Part shown: piece after piece, positions 1 to 11,500 of the stretch
How positions within the stretch are numbered: position 1 is the first letter of the stretch
Layout: each line of letters opens with the position of its first letter
DNA from: Mercurialis annua
Taxonomy: Eukaryota > Streptophyta > Magnoliopsida > Malpighiales > Euphorbiaceae
NCBI RefSeq assembly: GCF_937616625.2
Contig: NC_065570.1
Location: 14,146,001-14,210,000 of the forward strand
Reading direction: 5' to 3'
Length of the DNA: 64,000 nt
The notes under the pieces: generated by a model
The model's input: only the letters and a program-made list of their open reading frames with translations
Database searches by the model: none
What the model was told of the DNA's origin: nothing
Position numbers and translations under genes: made by a program

Positions 1-446
1 GAGTATTAGACACTTAAAAAGTTAACGAGGTTTAAAAGTATTTCTAACCTTACATGTATACCAACTGAACGTACTTTACAAAAGCATATCAAAATTAACC
101 GATTAATGGACTAATCACATAAATTAGCTAAATAAATGCAACTCCATCCAGTCACTGAAATTGCATCTCTTTTTGTCCTTTTTTTTTTATTTGTTTGCTA
201 ATCAAACGGTTCTTTAGGCAACCAGCTCTCTCATGTTCGAGCGATTTTATTCGATCCAATCTGGTTAAATTGGAGTTCTGGTTCATAAGGGGCAACTGAA
301 CAGAAAGGGCTGCTACTTAGCGATTTATCGGTTCACCAACCGAAGGCGATCCTATTTTTGAATCACTGATTTGAACATATGTAATTTTGATTATTATGTT
401 TTTCATAATAGAATCAAAAATCCATTCTCTCCATCTCCTAATCTTA
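1..446. other. AT-rich intergenic DNA, no gene seen
   Basis: I see no convincing coding region, RNA gene or repeat boundary here. The stretch holds short homopolymers, including a T-run near 180, and ends at the target duplication of the MITE that starts at 456. Confidence 0.6.
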
Positions 447-455
447 TTCTCAAAA

Positions 456-763
456 GGGTTAATGTATAAAAATTCACCAACTTTACACGTTTTTTCATTT
501 TAACCACGTAATTTAAATTTTCTCATTTTCATGCACGAACTATCACTTTTTCTCAAATTCATGCACGGTGCTGAGGTGTCACGACTCCATTGGTGTAATT
601 CGCTGAGGTGGAGTTCATTTTACACCAATGAATGAGTGCCACCTCAGCGCCGTACATGAATTTGGGAAAAAGTGGTGGTTCGTGCATGAAAATGAGAAAA
701 TTTAAACTACTTGATTAAAATGAGAAAACGTGTAAAGTTCGTGATTTTTTTTGACATTAACCC
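456..763. mobile_element. Mutator-type MITE with 9-bp target duplication
   Basis: This is a 308-bp foldback element. Its ends are GGGTTAATG and CATTAACCC, and the two halves are complementary over most of their length. It is flanked by a perfect 9-bp direct repeat, TTCTCAAAA, at 447-455 and 764-772. A 9-bp duplication is the signature of the Mutator superfamily. It carries no coding region, so it would depend on a transposase supplied elsewhere. Confidence 0.85.
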
Positions 764-904
764 TTCTCAAAACAACCGATTTTATTCATTTTAAAAAAAA
801 TTGAACAAAGAACAATTTTAGTATTTTTTTTATTATAATTATTAGCTCTCATCTCTTTTTTTTTTCTTTTATCATAACGAGATACGATTATTGATCATGG
901 AAAG

Positions 905-1225
905 GATTAACCTATTTTAAAAATTCTTTAACTTTACAAGTTTTATTTATCTGGTTCCTAAACTTTCATTTATTGTTTCTGATCGTTTAACTACATTTTC
1001 GTTTATTTGGTCCCTGAACTTCCACTTGATCTTATCTGTCTCTGAACTTTGTTTTTTGTTTTCTCGGGTCCTCAAAAATATAAAACTAAAGGACTATATA
1101 AATAAAAAAAATATAAAATTGAGGATCAGATAGAGAAAAAAATATAAAATTAAGGATCAAATAAGTCCACATGAAAGTTTAAAGACCGGATAAACAAAGA
1201 AACGTATAGTTAAAATGGGTTAATA
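905..1225. mobile_element. Eroded foldback (MITE-like) element
   Basis: The left arm (about 905-1010) and the reverse complement of the right arm (about 1130-1225) share runs such as TTTAAACTTTCAT with several mismatches. No clean target duplication was found, so the borders are approximate. It reads like an old non-autonomous DNA transposon. Confidence 0.5.
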
Positions 1226-1532
1226 ATGTGACATGAGTTCTGGACGACAAGTTGTATACAGTATACAGTATACACTAACTTTGGATAACTGGTAAATCAA
1301 TTTTCTTATTGTCACATGGTATTGTTGTTTATTAGTATCTATGGAATTCGAATGTGAGTTTCAAGTTTTCTATGCCCTTTGGTTATCAAATGCCTACAAG
1401 ATGTTGAAGATAGGCCAAGGCCAAAAAAAATGTATAGCGCCTCAAAATTATAATTTAATAAATCAACAGAATAATCACAAAATCTTAGAATATGAACTAT
1501 ATCAATGTGACATAACAAGTTACAAATGGAAT
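1226..1532. other. Intergenic DNA up to the insertion site of element A
   Basis: AT-rich sequence with a short GTATACA repeat near 1255-1275. The last five bases, GGAAT at 1528-1532, form the left target duplication of the Ty3/gypsy element that follows; the matching copy is at 20408-20412. A short open frame at 1341-1535 shows nothing recognisable, and I do not call it a gene. Confidence 0.5.
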
Positions 1533-1955
1533 TGATGGATAAAGGACCAGAACAAGGGACAAGACTCACTACAACGGCCCTGAATATGGACCCAGAGACC
1601 GATTTATTCAGGTCCCTGACCCAGTACGCAGCTATAACAGCTGAAGATATCAAGATAACACCGAAATCCCTTAAGATCAGGGATAGAAGCGAATCTCAAA
1701 GAGATAACTGAGACAAATAGAGAAACAATCCTATTATGATACAAAGACTATGTAATATATATATATAAACGAAGCCTAAGCCAGGTAACTCCCATATTCA
1801 CTTCTCATCATTACTTTCACTGATACCTCACCAGAGACTGACTTAGGCATCGGAGGGTGTTCGAGCCAACACCGGCTCGAATCCTTCTAACCTGTTGATC
1901 TTAGCAGGTGGGAGCTCAGCGACAATAGTGACAAAGACGATCATCAAAACCATCA
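1533..1955 (+). repeat. 5' LTR of element A
   Basis: 423 bp, starting TGATGGATAAAGG and ending AAAACCATCA, directly before the primer binding site. A TATA-like run of alternating TA lies near 1755-1767, a plausible promoter. The partner LTR is at 19987-20407. Confidence 0.93.
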
Positions 1956-1957
1956 TT

Positions 1958-1974
1958 TGGCGCCGTCTGTGGGA
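1958..1974 (+). other. Primer binding site of element A
   Basis: TGGCGCCGTCTGTGGGA lies two bases after the 5' LTR. Tat and Athila elements typically have PBSs beginning TGGCGCCG. I did not match it to a specific tRNA. Confidence 0.8.
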
Positions 1975-2022
1975 ACGACATTCGTTTCTAATATAAGTTT
2001 TAATCTTGGTTTTGAAGACGGA

Positions 2023-2691
2023 ATGGAGGGAAGAGAAGAACCACCACCGCCGGGAGTGGTCGTGACAACAACAGGCTTACCAGCAAGCAGTGGTCCGATC
2101 ATCCCACCCCTGATACCCGAAGGAGGAATCAGAATTAACGTTCCGATCTCCAGTGGGACCATACCAGCAACCACGGGAGTCGCGTACGACATCACACCAC
2201 CACCCATGATGAGAAACATTCAGGGCATACACCCACTGAGGAACACAACCTCGCCGTGGGGATATTATACTCCACAATACCAGCCACCTATGACCTATCA
2301 GCAACAGGCAGGAGGATGGTATCCAGGTTACTATCCGTGGAGTCAACCTAACCAACCAGGGTATCCGCGACCCGTCCAGCCTATTCCTTTCCCGTCCCTG
2401 GACACAGAAGGGACAGTGACGTCAACGGCGCAGATACCCCCATACGTACCCCAGGGGGTGCCTATGCCACCCCTCTATCATGAGGCAGTAATGAAGAGCA
2501 TCAATGACTTCCAGGACCACCTGATAGGACTAGCAAGAGATCAGGAGAAATTCGCAGAAAAGCAAAACCAGGGAGTTGACGTAGGAACCAGACGTGGAAA
2601 GGACCCCCCAGTCACCAAGGAAAAAGAAAGAGGAAACGCACCGAGAAGAGGACATCGGAGCCCATACTACAAAAGGAGAAGGAGCAGCTAG
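2023..2691 (+). CDS. Element A gag, N-terminal part (frame 1)
   Basis: I chose the ATG at 2023 because the open frame upstream has only a TTG inside the primer binding site. The product of about 222 residues is rich in proline, glycine and tyrosine in its middle (repeated QPxxP- and GYYP-like stretches) and ends in a basic tail rich in Arg and Ser. Such low-complexity N-terminal regions are usual in Tat gag proteins. The frame stops at 2691, and the gag core continues from about 2690 in another frame. The real gag therefore seems to be split by a one-base shift, possibly near the run of six C at about 2604-2609, or else it is made as a separate short protein. Confidence 0.6.
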   Translation: MEGREEPPPPGVVVTTTGLPASSGPIIPPLIPEGGIRINVPISSGTIPATTGVAYDITPPPMMRNIQGIHPLRNTTSPWGYYTPQYQPPMTYQQQAGGWYPGYYPWSQPNQPGYPRPVQPIPFPSLDTEGTVTSTAQIPPYVPQGVPMPPLYHEAVMKSINDFQDHLIGLARDQEKFAEKQNQGVDVGTRRGKDPPVTKEKERGNAPRRGHRSPYYKRRRSS

Positions 2692-2759
2692 ACAAGGGAC
2701 CAGGAGCAGTCCCGCTCCTGGGAGATAAGACGGCCCAGGAGAAGGTCGTAGAAGCAGCG

Positions 2760-5700
2760 GTGCGGAATAGCGGTCGAATTCATGTAATCGAAGACGACAA
2801 ATCAAAAGGAACCAAGATGCCAGGGAAGCACAGCAAGGACGCAGAAAGCCATTCATCCAACAAGAGGAGGGGAGCGGACGAAAGGAGCAACATTGACGAG
2901 AAAATTAAGAACGCCATGAAGAAATATCAGAAAGAAGGCAAGGGAGCAGAGGAAGAGCGAGAGGACGAAGATTCCCCACTCAACTCAGAGATACAGTCGG
3001 TAAGGTTCCCTTCGAGGTTTAAACTACCAACTTTTGAGCCTTTTGATGGAACAGGAGATCTGAAAAGCCACATCTCAAAGTTCAAGACGATCATGATGCT
3101 ACAAGATGTGACTGATCCCATGCTCTGTAGAGTGTTCCCTGCGACGTTAAAAGCATCGGCGCAAAAATGGTACTCATGTCTTAAGGCAGGGTCAATAAGT
3201 TCCTTCTCCGACTTAGCATCGACATTCAAAGCAAGGTTCAGAACAAATATCCCCATGCAGAAGAGTTCCAGCGACTTGAGGAAGTGCAAGCAAGGAGAGC
3301 AGGAGACCCTCAAAAATTTCGTAGAAAGATTCAACAAGGAAGCAGTGCAAATCGAAAACCTGAACCATGACACAGCCATCGAAGCAATGAAGATGGGAAC
3401 AAAGTTTGAAGAACTCCGTGACAAGATCCTGATGAAAAAGCCAACCACCTTTCAAGACTTAATGCTGATCGCTCACAAATATGTGGAACTAGACGAAGCC
3501 AGAAGAACCCTCACGAAACAACATGAGCACACCAAGCAGGATAGTTCCAGATATCGAGGGAAGAAGGAGGAAGAACGGCCACGGACTCAGCGATATGGCG
3601 CAGGGCACAGACCCTACGACTTCACCCCGTTGAATAAAGCCCCAGTATACATACTCAGCTGGATGAAACAGAATCGAGTGATGTTCAACACACCCCGGAA
3701 GATGGACCCGGACATCCAGAGAGACAAGAGCAAATACTGTCGCTTCCATGAGGGCTATGGCCACGACACGGACAGATGTTGGGACCTCAAAAGAGAAATA
3801 GAGCAGCTAATCCAGTCTGGACTCTTGAAGAAGTTTGTCAACGACAGACCAGGAGACAAAAGAAAAGGGGAGTTAACAGAAAAGGAGGAACAAAACAAGA
3901 AGCAGAAAGAGGTCGCAGGCGTAGTAAACGTGATAGAAGGAGGAGAGCCCTACAGCAATAATCAAAAAAAGAAAAGAAACAGAAGAGGGTCGGCCACGGT
4001 GTTCGCAATTGAAAGAGAAGTAATCCCGGAGATATCGTTCGGACCAGACGATGGACATCACGTGAAGGGACCACACAATGACGCGTTGGTGATAGAAGCC
4101 ATAATCAGGAATCACCTAGTAAAACGGATACTGGTAGATGAAGGCAGTTCCGTGAACTTATTAACCTTGGAGGCATTCAAAGAGATGAAAGGCTCAACAA
4201 CAGACCTGCGGAAGTCCTCAGTCCCACTAGTAGGCCTGGGAGGAGCACCAATACGTCCAGAAGGGACAGTAAGTTTATATGTAGAATTGGGAAATAGAAG
4301 TGAAGGGCCAGTCAAAAAGATGCATGCTCAGTTTAATGTAGTAGACCTTCCACTGGCCTACAACAGCATACTGGGTAGACCATTCTTGTACCAGACGGGA
4401 GCAGTAACTAGCATCAGGCTGCTAACCCTGAAAATGCCAACACCATCTGGGATAGTAGTGGTCAGAGGAGACCAGGAGATGGCCAAGGAATGCTGCTTGG
4501 TAACAACAAAGGAAGATGAGAGTTTGACTATTGAGGCGTTCCCAGGAGACGCAGTAGAAGAGGAGGAGTCACAAGGAGCAGAACCAGTAGGCGTCATGAA
4601 AGAGCTTCACCTAACTGAGACCAAGATGGTCAAAGTAGGCACAGAAGTACCAGAAAAGGTAGCACATGAAATTACAGAGATACTGAAAAAGAACGTGGAA
4701 TCTTTCGCCACTGAACCAACGGAGATCGTGGGAATCAATCCCAAAGTAGCGTCGCACAAACTGAACGTGATCCCAGGCAGCGTACCCAAAGTCCAAAAGA
4801 AGAGGAGGTTCACTGAGGAGAGGCAGAAGATAATCGCAGACGAAGTAAACATTTTGGAGGCAGCAGATTTTATCCGCGAAGTTTTCTACCCTGAATGGGT
4901 GGCAAACGTCGTCCTAGTAAAGAAGGTAAACGGGAAGTACAGGATGTGTGTCGATTTCACAGACTTGAACAAGGCCTGCCCAAAGGACAGCTATCCGCTC
5001 CCCAACATAGACCAGTTAGTGGACTCAACAGCTTGTTATCTCCTATATAGCTTCGTAGACGCAGCGCAGGGGTATCATCAGATACCGATGGAGGAGAAGG
5101 ATCAAGAGAAAACATCATTCGTCACAGACCGAGGGACATACTGTTACAAAGTCATGCCGTTTGGATTAAAGAACGCAGGAGCCACCTATCAACGTCTGGT
5201 CAACTTCATATTCCAAGACCAGCTGGGGAGGAATGTAGAAGCCTACGTGGATGACATAATTGTGAAGAGCCTAACAGCAGAGGAACACGCCCAAGACTTA
5301 GAAGAAACCTTCAAAGTCCTGAACAAGTTCGGAATGAAACTCAACCCGGCAAAATGCGCTTTCGGTGTTAAAGCAGGAAAATTCCTAGGCTATCTGATCA
5401 GCCAACGAGGAATAGAAGCAAACCCAGAAAAGATCCAAGCAGTGATAGATATGAAGGCCCCCCAGAGTGTGAGGGACGTACAGAAGTTGAATGGCAGAGT
5501 CACGGCACTGGGACGTTTCATTTCTTCCTCAGCCAAAAAATGCCTGCCGTTTTTCAAACAACTCCGGAACATGAAAAAATTCAAATGGGATGAGGACTGT
5601 CAAGTCGCATTCGAAGAATTAAAGGCATTCTTGACCAACCCGCCCCTACTAAGTAGGCCCGTAGCCGGGGAGAACCTGTACCTGTACTTATCGGTAGGGA

Positions 5701-6026
5701 GAGAGACCATCGCCTCAGTACTAGTACGGGAGGAAGAGGAGGAGCAGTGGCCGATATACTATATAAGCAGAACGCTAAAAGGGGCAGAGCTCAATTACCC
5801 AACCATAGACAAACTTGCACTTGCCGTCGTCATAACCACCAAAAAGCTCAAACCGTATTTCCAAGGACACACAGTCATAGTGCGCACAAACCAGCCTTTG
5901 AGGAAAGCATTGTACCGACCTGAGACTTCAGGACGATTGGTCAGTTGGTCGGTACAACTGGGAGAGCACGACATCAGGTACGAGCCAAGGACAACTTTGA
6001 AAGCCCAGTGTAATACCCCAAAATAA
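2760..6026 (+). CDS. Element A gag-pol, first part (gag, PR, RT, RNase H)
   Basis: Long open frame of about 1088 codons; the first listed codon is GTG, and in the element it is a continuation of the upstream frame rather than a true start. Domains in order: retrotransposon gag core (about residues 75-245), a CxxxH...GH...C zinc-knuckle-like motif near residue 325, aspartic protease with LVDEGSS near 457, reverse transcriptase with MCVDFTDLN near 728 and YVDD near 828, then RNase H from about 960. Element-derived codons end at 6008; the last few come from the LTR of element C inserted there after CCCAG. The frame resumes without shift at 15207. Product: the polyprotein that packages and reverse-transcribes the element RNA. 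Confidence 0.92.
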   Translation: MRNSGRIHVIEDDKSKGTKMPGKHSKDAESHSSNKRRGADERSNIDEKIKNAMKKYQKEGKGAEEEREDEDSPLNSEIQSVRFPSRFKLPTFEPFDGTGDLKSHISKFKTIMMLQDVTDPMLCRVFPATLKASAQKWYSCLKAGSISSFSDLASTFKARFRTNIPMQKSSSDLRKCKQGEQETLKNFVERFNKEAVQIENLNHDTAIEAMKMGTKFEELRDKILMKKPTTFQDLMLIAHKYVELDEARRTLTKQHEHTKQDSSRYRGKKEEERPRTQRYGAGHRPYDFTPLNKAPVYILSWMKQNRVMFNTPRKMDPDIQRDKSKYCRFHEGYGHDTDRCWDLKREIEQLIQSGLLKKFVNDRPGDKRKGELTEKEEQNKKQKEVAGVVNVIEGGEPYSNNQKKKRNRRGSATVFAIEREVIPEISFGPDDGHHVKGPHNDALVIEAIIRNHLVKRILVDEGSSVNLLTLEAFKEMKGSTTDLRKSSVPLVGLGGAPIRPEGTVSLYVELGNRSEGPVKKMHAQFNVVDLPLAYNSILGRPFLYQTGAVTSIRLLTLKMPTPSGIVVVRGDQEMAKECCLVTTKEDESLTIEAFPGDAVEEEESQGAEPVGVMKELHLTETKMVKVGTEVPEKVAHEITEILKKNVESFATEPTEIVGINPKVASHKLNVIPGSVPKVQKKRRFTEERQKIIADEVNILEAADFIREVFYPEWVANVVLVKKVNGKYRMCVDFTDLNKACPKDSYPLPNIDQLVDSTACYLLYSFVDAAQGYHQIPMEEKDQEKTSFVTDRGTYCYKVMPFGLKNAGATYQRLVNFIFQDQLGRNVEAYVDDIIVKSLTAEEHAQDLEETFKVLNKFGMKLNPAKCAFGVKAGKFLGYLISQRGIEANPEKIQAVIDMKAPQSVRDVQKLNGRVTALGRFISSSAKKCLPFFKQLRNMKKFKWDEDCQVAFEELKAFLTNPPLLSRPVAGENLYLYLSVGRETIASVLVREEEEEQWPIYYISRTLKGAELNYPTIDKLALAVVITTKKLKPYFQGHTVIVRTNQPLRKALYRPETSGRLVSWSVQLGEHDIRYEPRTTLKAQCNTPK

Positions 6027-6960
6027 TTAAGTATTTAATTGGACTAGGTGTCCAGTTCTGATTCGCCAGGGTGGTGATATCGGAAATAAATTTCAAGAGA
6101 TTAAAGGAATTCAATATCATATTCCAATTTTAAAGTTGGAATTTAAATTAAAAGGGAAAATGTCAAGAAAAGTCCTGAACTAGAGTTCAAGGACTAAAGT
6201 GGTAATTTGACCATATAAATCTCGAAATGGAAATTATTTCGCCAAGGTCCGCGAAATGTTTTATAGTATTGGTGGTAAAAGTTTCAGGTCAATCAGAGAC
6301 CTTTTAAAATTTGGACGCGGATTCATTTTGGGCTAAATTGTCAATTTTAAAGAATTCAAGGACCAAAGTGCAAATTAGCCAATTTAGCCTCGAGAATAGA
6401 AATTGGAAGATTATTGACAGAAAGTAATAATCTTGTATTAGTATTATTTATATGGATATAAATAATACGTAAATGATCGAGTTAAAAGGATAATTTAACC
6501 GTTTGGTTAAATAAGAAAGTTTAAAAGAGAAATGGTTTAAGTTAAGAAATTGAAGGATTAAAGTGGCTAATTAGCCAACTTATATGTTAAGGAAAGGAAG
6601 GAATCAGATGATTCCAGAGAGCAGAAGAGGAAGAGAGAAAGGAAAGGGCGAACGATTACGTTCCGCCGCCGTTTCGCCGTTTCTCGTCCGAATCGAGTGA
6701 TTCTCGCGCCGTTGGATTAAGAATTCAATTCTCTATCTACCACGAGCAACAAATCGAGGTAATTTGGTGATTTTTGAGATTGAAATGATTGAATTAGGGT
6801 TATATCGTTTTAACGAATTAAACGAATTGTAATCGCGTTTCTATAGTCGTATTTGGTGAGATTCGAATTGGGTTATATGTTAAAATGAAGCGTAAGCATG
6901 TCGGAAGTGTCGGAAAGCGGCGCAGCGCCCGGAAAATGACTTTTCCGGGGGCTGTCAAGG

Positions 6961-7240
6961 GTGTGCGTTCGCACACATTGAGTGTGCGATCGCACACTCC
7001 TTGAATTTTGGGGTGTGCGTTCGCACACTCATTGTGTGCGTTCGCAAACTACCTATATGTTGCCAGATTGAGAAATCCTACGGTCAGTTTATAGATTTGC
7101 CTCTTAGGAACGCCTCTGTCAAATTTCAGCTCGATCCAACGGTTCAATTGGGAGAGATCGTCATTTTACTAAACAGTGTCAGTGCGCAGGCAGCACCTGC
7201 GCATTGTCCTGAAAACTACTTGAAACTTCATCGGAATGAA
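6961..7240 (+). repeat. 280-bp palindrome-containing module in the 5' LTR of C
   Basis: Four palindromes of the form GTGTGCGNTCGCACAC open the module. A conserved stretch containing AGGAACGCCTCTGTCAAATT and CGATCCAACGGTTCAATT follows. The same module is at 13671-13950 (3' LTR) and at 58221-58500 in LTR D, where it is inverted relative to the LTR ends. Confidence 0.85.
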
Positions 7241-7846
7241 ACTAAACCCTAAAGTTTGAAGGTATCATACGTATTGGAATACGATTAAGAGATATAACAA
7301 GTATCTCGACTAAGTATTAGAATACGATTAAGGTTAAAAGTCGTATTTGAACTACGATTATATTAATCTAAGTTTAAAACTTAGGGTTTTGATATTGAGC
7401 CTACGTTTATGGATTAAACGAACAGGTAACTCGACTAAGTAACTGACGTATCGACGAGCTACCAAGCCATTGGGCCGGAGTGGTTACGTGATTGGACAAT
7501 GCATGGAGCTTACGCTTGCGGGATTATAATAATGCAGTTTTGGATAGCGGTCACTGTGAGTGGCAATTTACTTTTGCGTATTATTATAAAAGTTATTTTC
7601 TTATATTATGAGTATTGATATTAAATATCTCGTATCTATATGATTTGCTCGTATAAGCTGTTTGGTTTGATAGATTTGATTATATGAATGTTGTTGTATT
7701 CGTTGTTTTGGAGATAAGTGTCTAATGTGCGGTCCGAAGAGACCAACTACCTATTGGGTGTCAATAGGCTACATGATCATTGGTGAATCAGTCTAGAGTA
7801 TTTGACTTTATGATTAAGAATTAATATATATCTATGCATTATATAT

Positions 7847-8019
7847 TATGATTTAGATACGCAGAGTGAACTCGGCTACGGTGTAGCCTGGAAGTCCCCG
7901 TATCTAGTGGCTGGGCCACCAGTGAGTTGGACTCACACTTTATGATTTAGATACGCAGAGTGAACTCGGCTACGGTGTAGTCTGGAAGTCCCCGTATCTA
8001 GTGAGTTGGACTCACACTT
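7847..8019 (+). repeat. Two-copy tandem repeat in the 5' LTR of C
   Basis: Units start TATGATTTAGATACGCAGAG at 7847 (94 bp) and 7941 (79 bp). The first unit carries an extra GCTGGGCCACCAGTG. The same pair is at 14557-14729 in the 3' LTR. Confidence 0.85.
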
Positions 8020-8495
8020 TTGAAATTAATAATGTTTGCTTATATCATAAAATTATATATGTATTAAGCGTGTGACGCTATATTTTGATAATACTATAAG
8101 TAACTTGCAAACTCACTCAGTATTTTCCCAAATACTGACCCCTCACTCTGATGTTTGCAGATAAGCAGAGTCGGATCAGACAAACCATCTCCATTGTGCC
8201 AGAAGTCATTGGACTTGCACAAGCATGAGTTCCTAGAGCTGCAGTAGTCAGTAGATGTCAGTATTAGATAAACATTTGGATTTCAAATAGTTAGTTTTGG
8301 ATGTAAACTGTAATATGATATTTTAATATCTTCAATTATATTATGTAAAAGAGTTTTCTAAAAAGGTTTATATATGATATTATACTTTTAATTGCGAAAA
8401 ATTAATAGTGGTTTTAGGCTTGCTACGGGTTTCGGAGCTACCACTCCCATTCCCTAGCGCCGGTCTCGGCTCAATAATTTGGGTCGTGACAATTG

Positions 8496-8507
8496 TGGTA
8501 TCAGAGC
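8496..8507 (+). other. Primer binding site of element C
   Basis: TGGTATCAGAGC, four bases after the LTR end, is the common plant retrotransposon match to initiator methionine tRNA. Confidence 0.88.
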
Positions 8508-11500
8508 AGTTGGTCCAGTTACCTCTGCTATGATTTGTTTGTCGGTTAAGTAATCTAGGAACTACTGCAGCTATAGAGTTGAGCTTTGTCTGATCCCAGT
8601 CGTTTGTGTTAAGTGTTCTGTGATAAGAATAATAGATTGACTTGTGAAATGTTTGGTCGATTTTCGTGACACGTATATACGAGATAAATATACGTATAAT
8701 TTTGTTTTTGATAAGGTGTGCTTGCATGATATGAGATTGATTTGTATGAATTGAATCGGATACATCGGTTGGCTTTGCTATCGATGTCAGACATATGAGA
8801 TACATCGGTTGGCTTCGCTATCGATGTCAGACAGATAGGATACATCGGTTGGCTTCGCTATCGATGTCAGGCAGATAAGATACATCGGTTGGCTTCGCTA
8901 TCGATGTCAGGCAGATAAGATACATCGGTTGGCTTCGCTATCGATGTCAGGCAGATAAGGTACATCGGTTGGCTTTGCTATCGATGTCAGACAAAAGAGT
9001 GAGAAGAAGGAATACAAAGTTATAGAAGTTGAGGAACTTTCCAGAAACAGAGTTTAAAGGTCTAGAGAACTTACAAAACTCGAAGTTTATAACTTTTAAA
9101 AGTTATTTGTTTAACGATTCTAAAAGCATAATTGTGCCTAGACCCGTAATAGCCATTGATAATTGCCACGACATTGATAGAAATGCATCACTACATACAT
9201 CAATTCATGCATTAATAGAACATGCATCATATGCATTATGTTCAGACGAAGAGGTGAGATGTGGCAACTCTTTGGGGATGAGAGACGTCATCACCCTAGT
9301 GCACAATTTTGCTAAGATTTAAATGAAATTTTTTAAATGAGTCGTTTTATTTGAAAGAGTTTTCAAAGAGTTTCGTTTTTAATGTGAGTATACCTAGACC
9401 AGAACTCTGTAAAGGAAGTAGAGTGCTCGCGAGCAAGCTGTGATCTAGGCTATGAGGCGAATGAATATGTATAGTGTGAGAACATAAGATTTGTACCTCT
9501 AGCTAATGAACTTAGCCTTGATTAGACAGACTAGTATATGACTAGGATAATAGATATGTGTTCGGATAGTAAAACATATCTGATTAAAAATGTATGATAT
9601 GTATGTTATGTTTTTAATACTCTTGATGTTTGATTAAGTCCATGTGAGCGGAATGCTCACAAGACTTAAGTTATGATATGTAATCAAGAAAATCTAGGGG
9701 ACACTGATTTTCTTGAATTCGGCCAACATAGATGCTTATAGCTACGATAGTAATATGCGTTTAACATATACAACGCGAGTATGTGTTTAGATAATTGGCC
9801 AGTATACGATGAGTTATAACACTCATAAGACTTGCAATAAGAGACGTAACCCTATAAAGTCTAAAGGAAGGAGACGTCCCTAGAGTCCAGCGTACGTGAA
9901 CATCGATTAGACGTGAAGATTAGTAAGGATTATATTTTAAGGAATTTATCAGTATTCCTTTATATAATCGCTATACTATGAATAAAGAACTGCGCGAACG
10001 CGTGCTGTTGCACAGAAAGTATACAAGACACGAGAAGAAGATCGAGGTGACAAAGGTGAATGCAACCTAGTCCAATTGGCCTGTAAAGGCTAGAAATGTG
10101 ATGAAGGTCAACGGGAACCTAACACGATAAAGTGGGAATGTACAGGCATCGGGAGTGCCGCAGTACCCAACGCCATTATAAATCAGTTAGACGTAAAAGT
10201 AACCAATATAAGGAATGGTGTGCCAATGATGAGACGATGAATATAAAGATAATATCAACGTGAAGAAAGGAACACCTATAGAGATTGATAATGGTATGCA
10301 TAATATAAGACTGAAGGAGTTTGGTGGATCAAGCGGTATGCTAGATCCACTGGAAAGGTAAAGTAAGATGCTCGTATACAACGAACGGATGAAGGATAAA
10401 CAGTATTGTCAATCAAGATGTCGATAAAAGGTTCAATCCATGAGTAGTTGCGACGAGTAATTAGAGCAGTGATAGGTCAAAGTTGTGACCTGATTTGAGA
10501 AATTCTTTCTATCATTAGTTCCGGTTAAGGAAGAACATAGGTACATGTATGAAGGATTAAGATGCACTACATAGTATTGAATGTATTTGATGTGTGATTG
10601 AAGTTTGTACATCGAAATACAAGAAAGAATGTGAAGAAGAGACTCAATATCAGAATTGAGCCATACTAAAGAAAGTAATAGCAGATAAACCGAGGCAGAA
10701 GATAGGAGATGAAAGTAAAGTATGCCAAAGGTATGCAACGTGTATGATAAAGTATAAGGATGTAAAGGTAGATTATGGATAAGAAGAAACCAGTCAAGGT
10801 AATTAGAGTTAAGGAAAGTACGAACAACCTGCGTATGACGCAAGGGACTCGATAAGAGTGATCGAGGAAAAGAAAAAGAGAGAAGTCATATGGAGAATTG
10901 ACAAGGAGATCAGAGGAATAGAACTCTATATAGTCGCAGACATATAGAGATAAAGGAAGATAAAGAGGGCAAAGACATAGGATCGAATCCACTTACAGTT
11001 AAGATGTCAGTAAAGGTACAATAGTACAATATTGATCGACGTTCAGAATACTGAAATAAGAAATGTTAGATATACGAGATATGATAAGGACGATATCAGC
11101 ATAGGATCGGCTTTACAGATGGCCATGATGACAGTACAAATATGATAAGACGATACGTATATGACTGAGAGCACATTACATCGAGGAATTCAGATGAAGA
11201 AGGGCACAACTCTCTATTAATGATTGATGTTGTGAATATTAAACGCAAGTAGTACATGAGGTGCAAGATACGCTGAAGGGGAAAGTATAGAATGCAAGGA
11301 AAGATAATGAAGAAACCCGATAATAGCATAAATAAAGAACGCAAGAAGAACACCAAAGAATCATAGCATTTAGACTATGAATCCTATTGGTTAACTAATG
11401 ACAAGTAAAAGAAAGTTACGAAGAAGTACATCTACAATATGGACAAAAGTGGGAATATAAAATGGAGTGGAAAGATCATTAATAGTAATGAGAAGTAAGC

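Larger units (their letters stand above)
6009..8491 (+). repeat. 5' LTR of element C
   Basis: 2483 bp. It contains a block of palindromes of the GTGCGTTCGCAC type (6961-7050) and a two-copy tandem repeat (7847-8019). Near the 3' side is ACTCACTCAG followed by ACTGACCCC, an arrangement also seen in LTR D. An 83-codon open frame at 7001-7252 lies across the palindrome block and is not considered a gene. Confidence 0.92.

Noticed and set aside
1341..1535. Possible host exon interrupted by element A
   Set aside because: Reading across the empty site does not give a convincing continued protein or splice sites.
7001..7252. 83-codon open frame in each LTR of C (also 13711-13962)
   Set aside because: It runs through palindromic GTGCG repeats, has no motif and lies wholly inside an LTR.
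8761..8990. Regular 40-bp repeats that look like a small CRISPR array
   Set aside because: The linkers between cores are nearly identical rather than unique, there are no cas genes, and the DNA is a plant retroelement.
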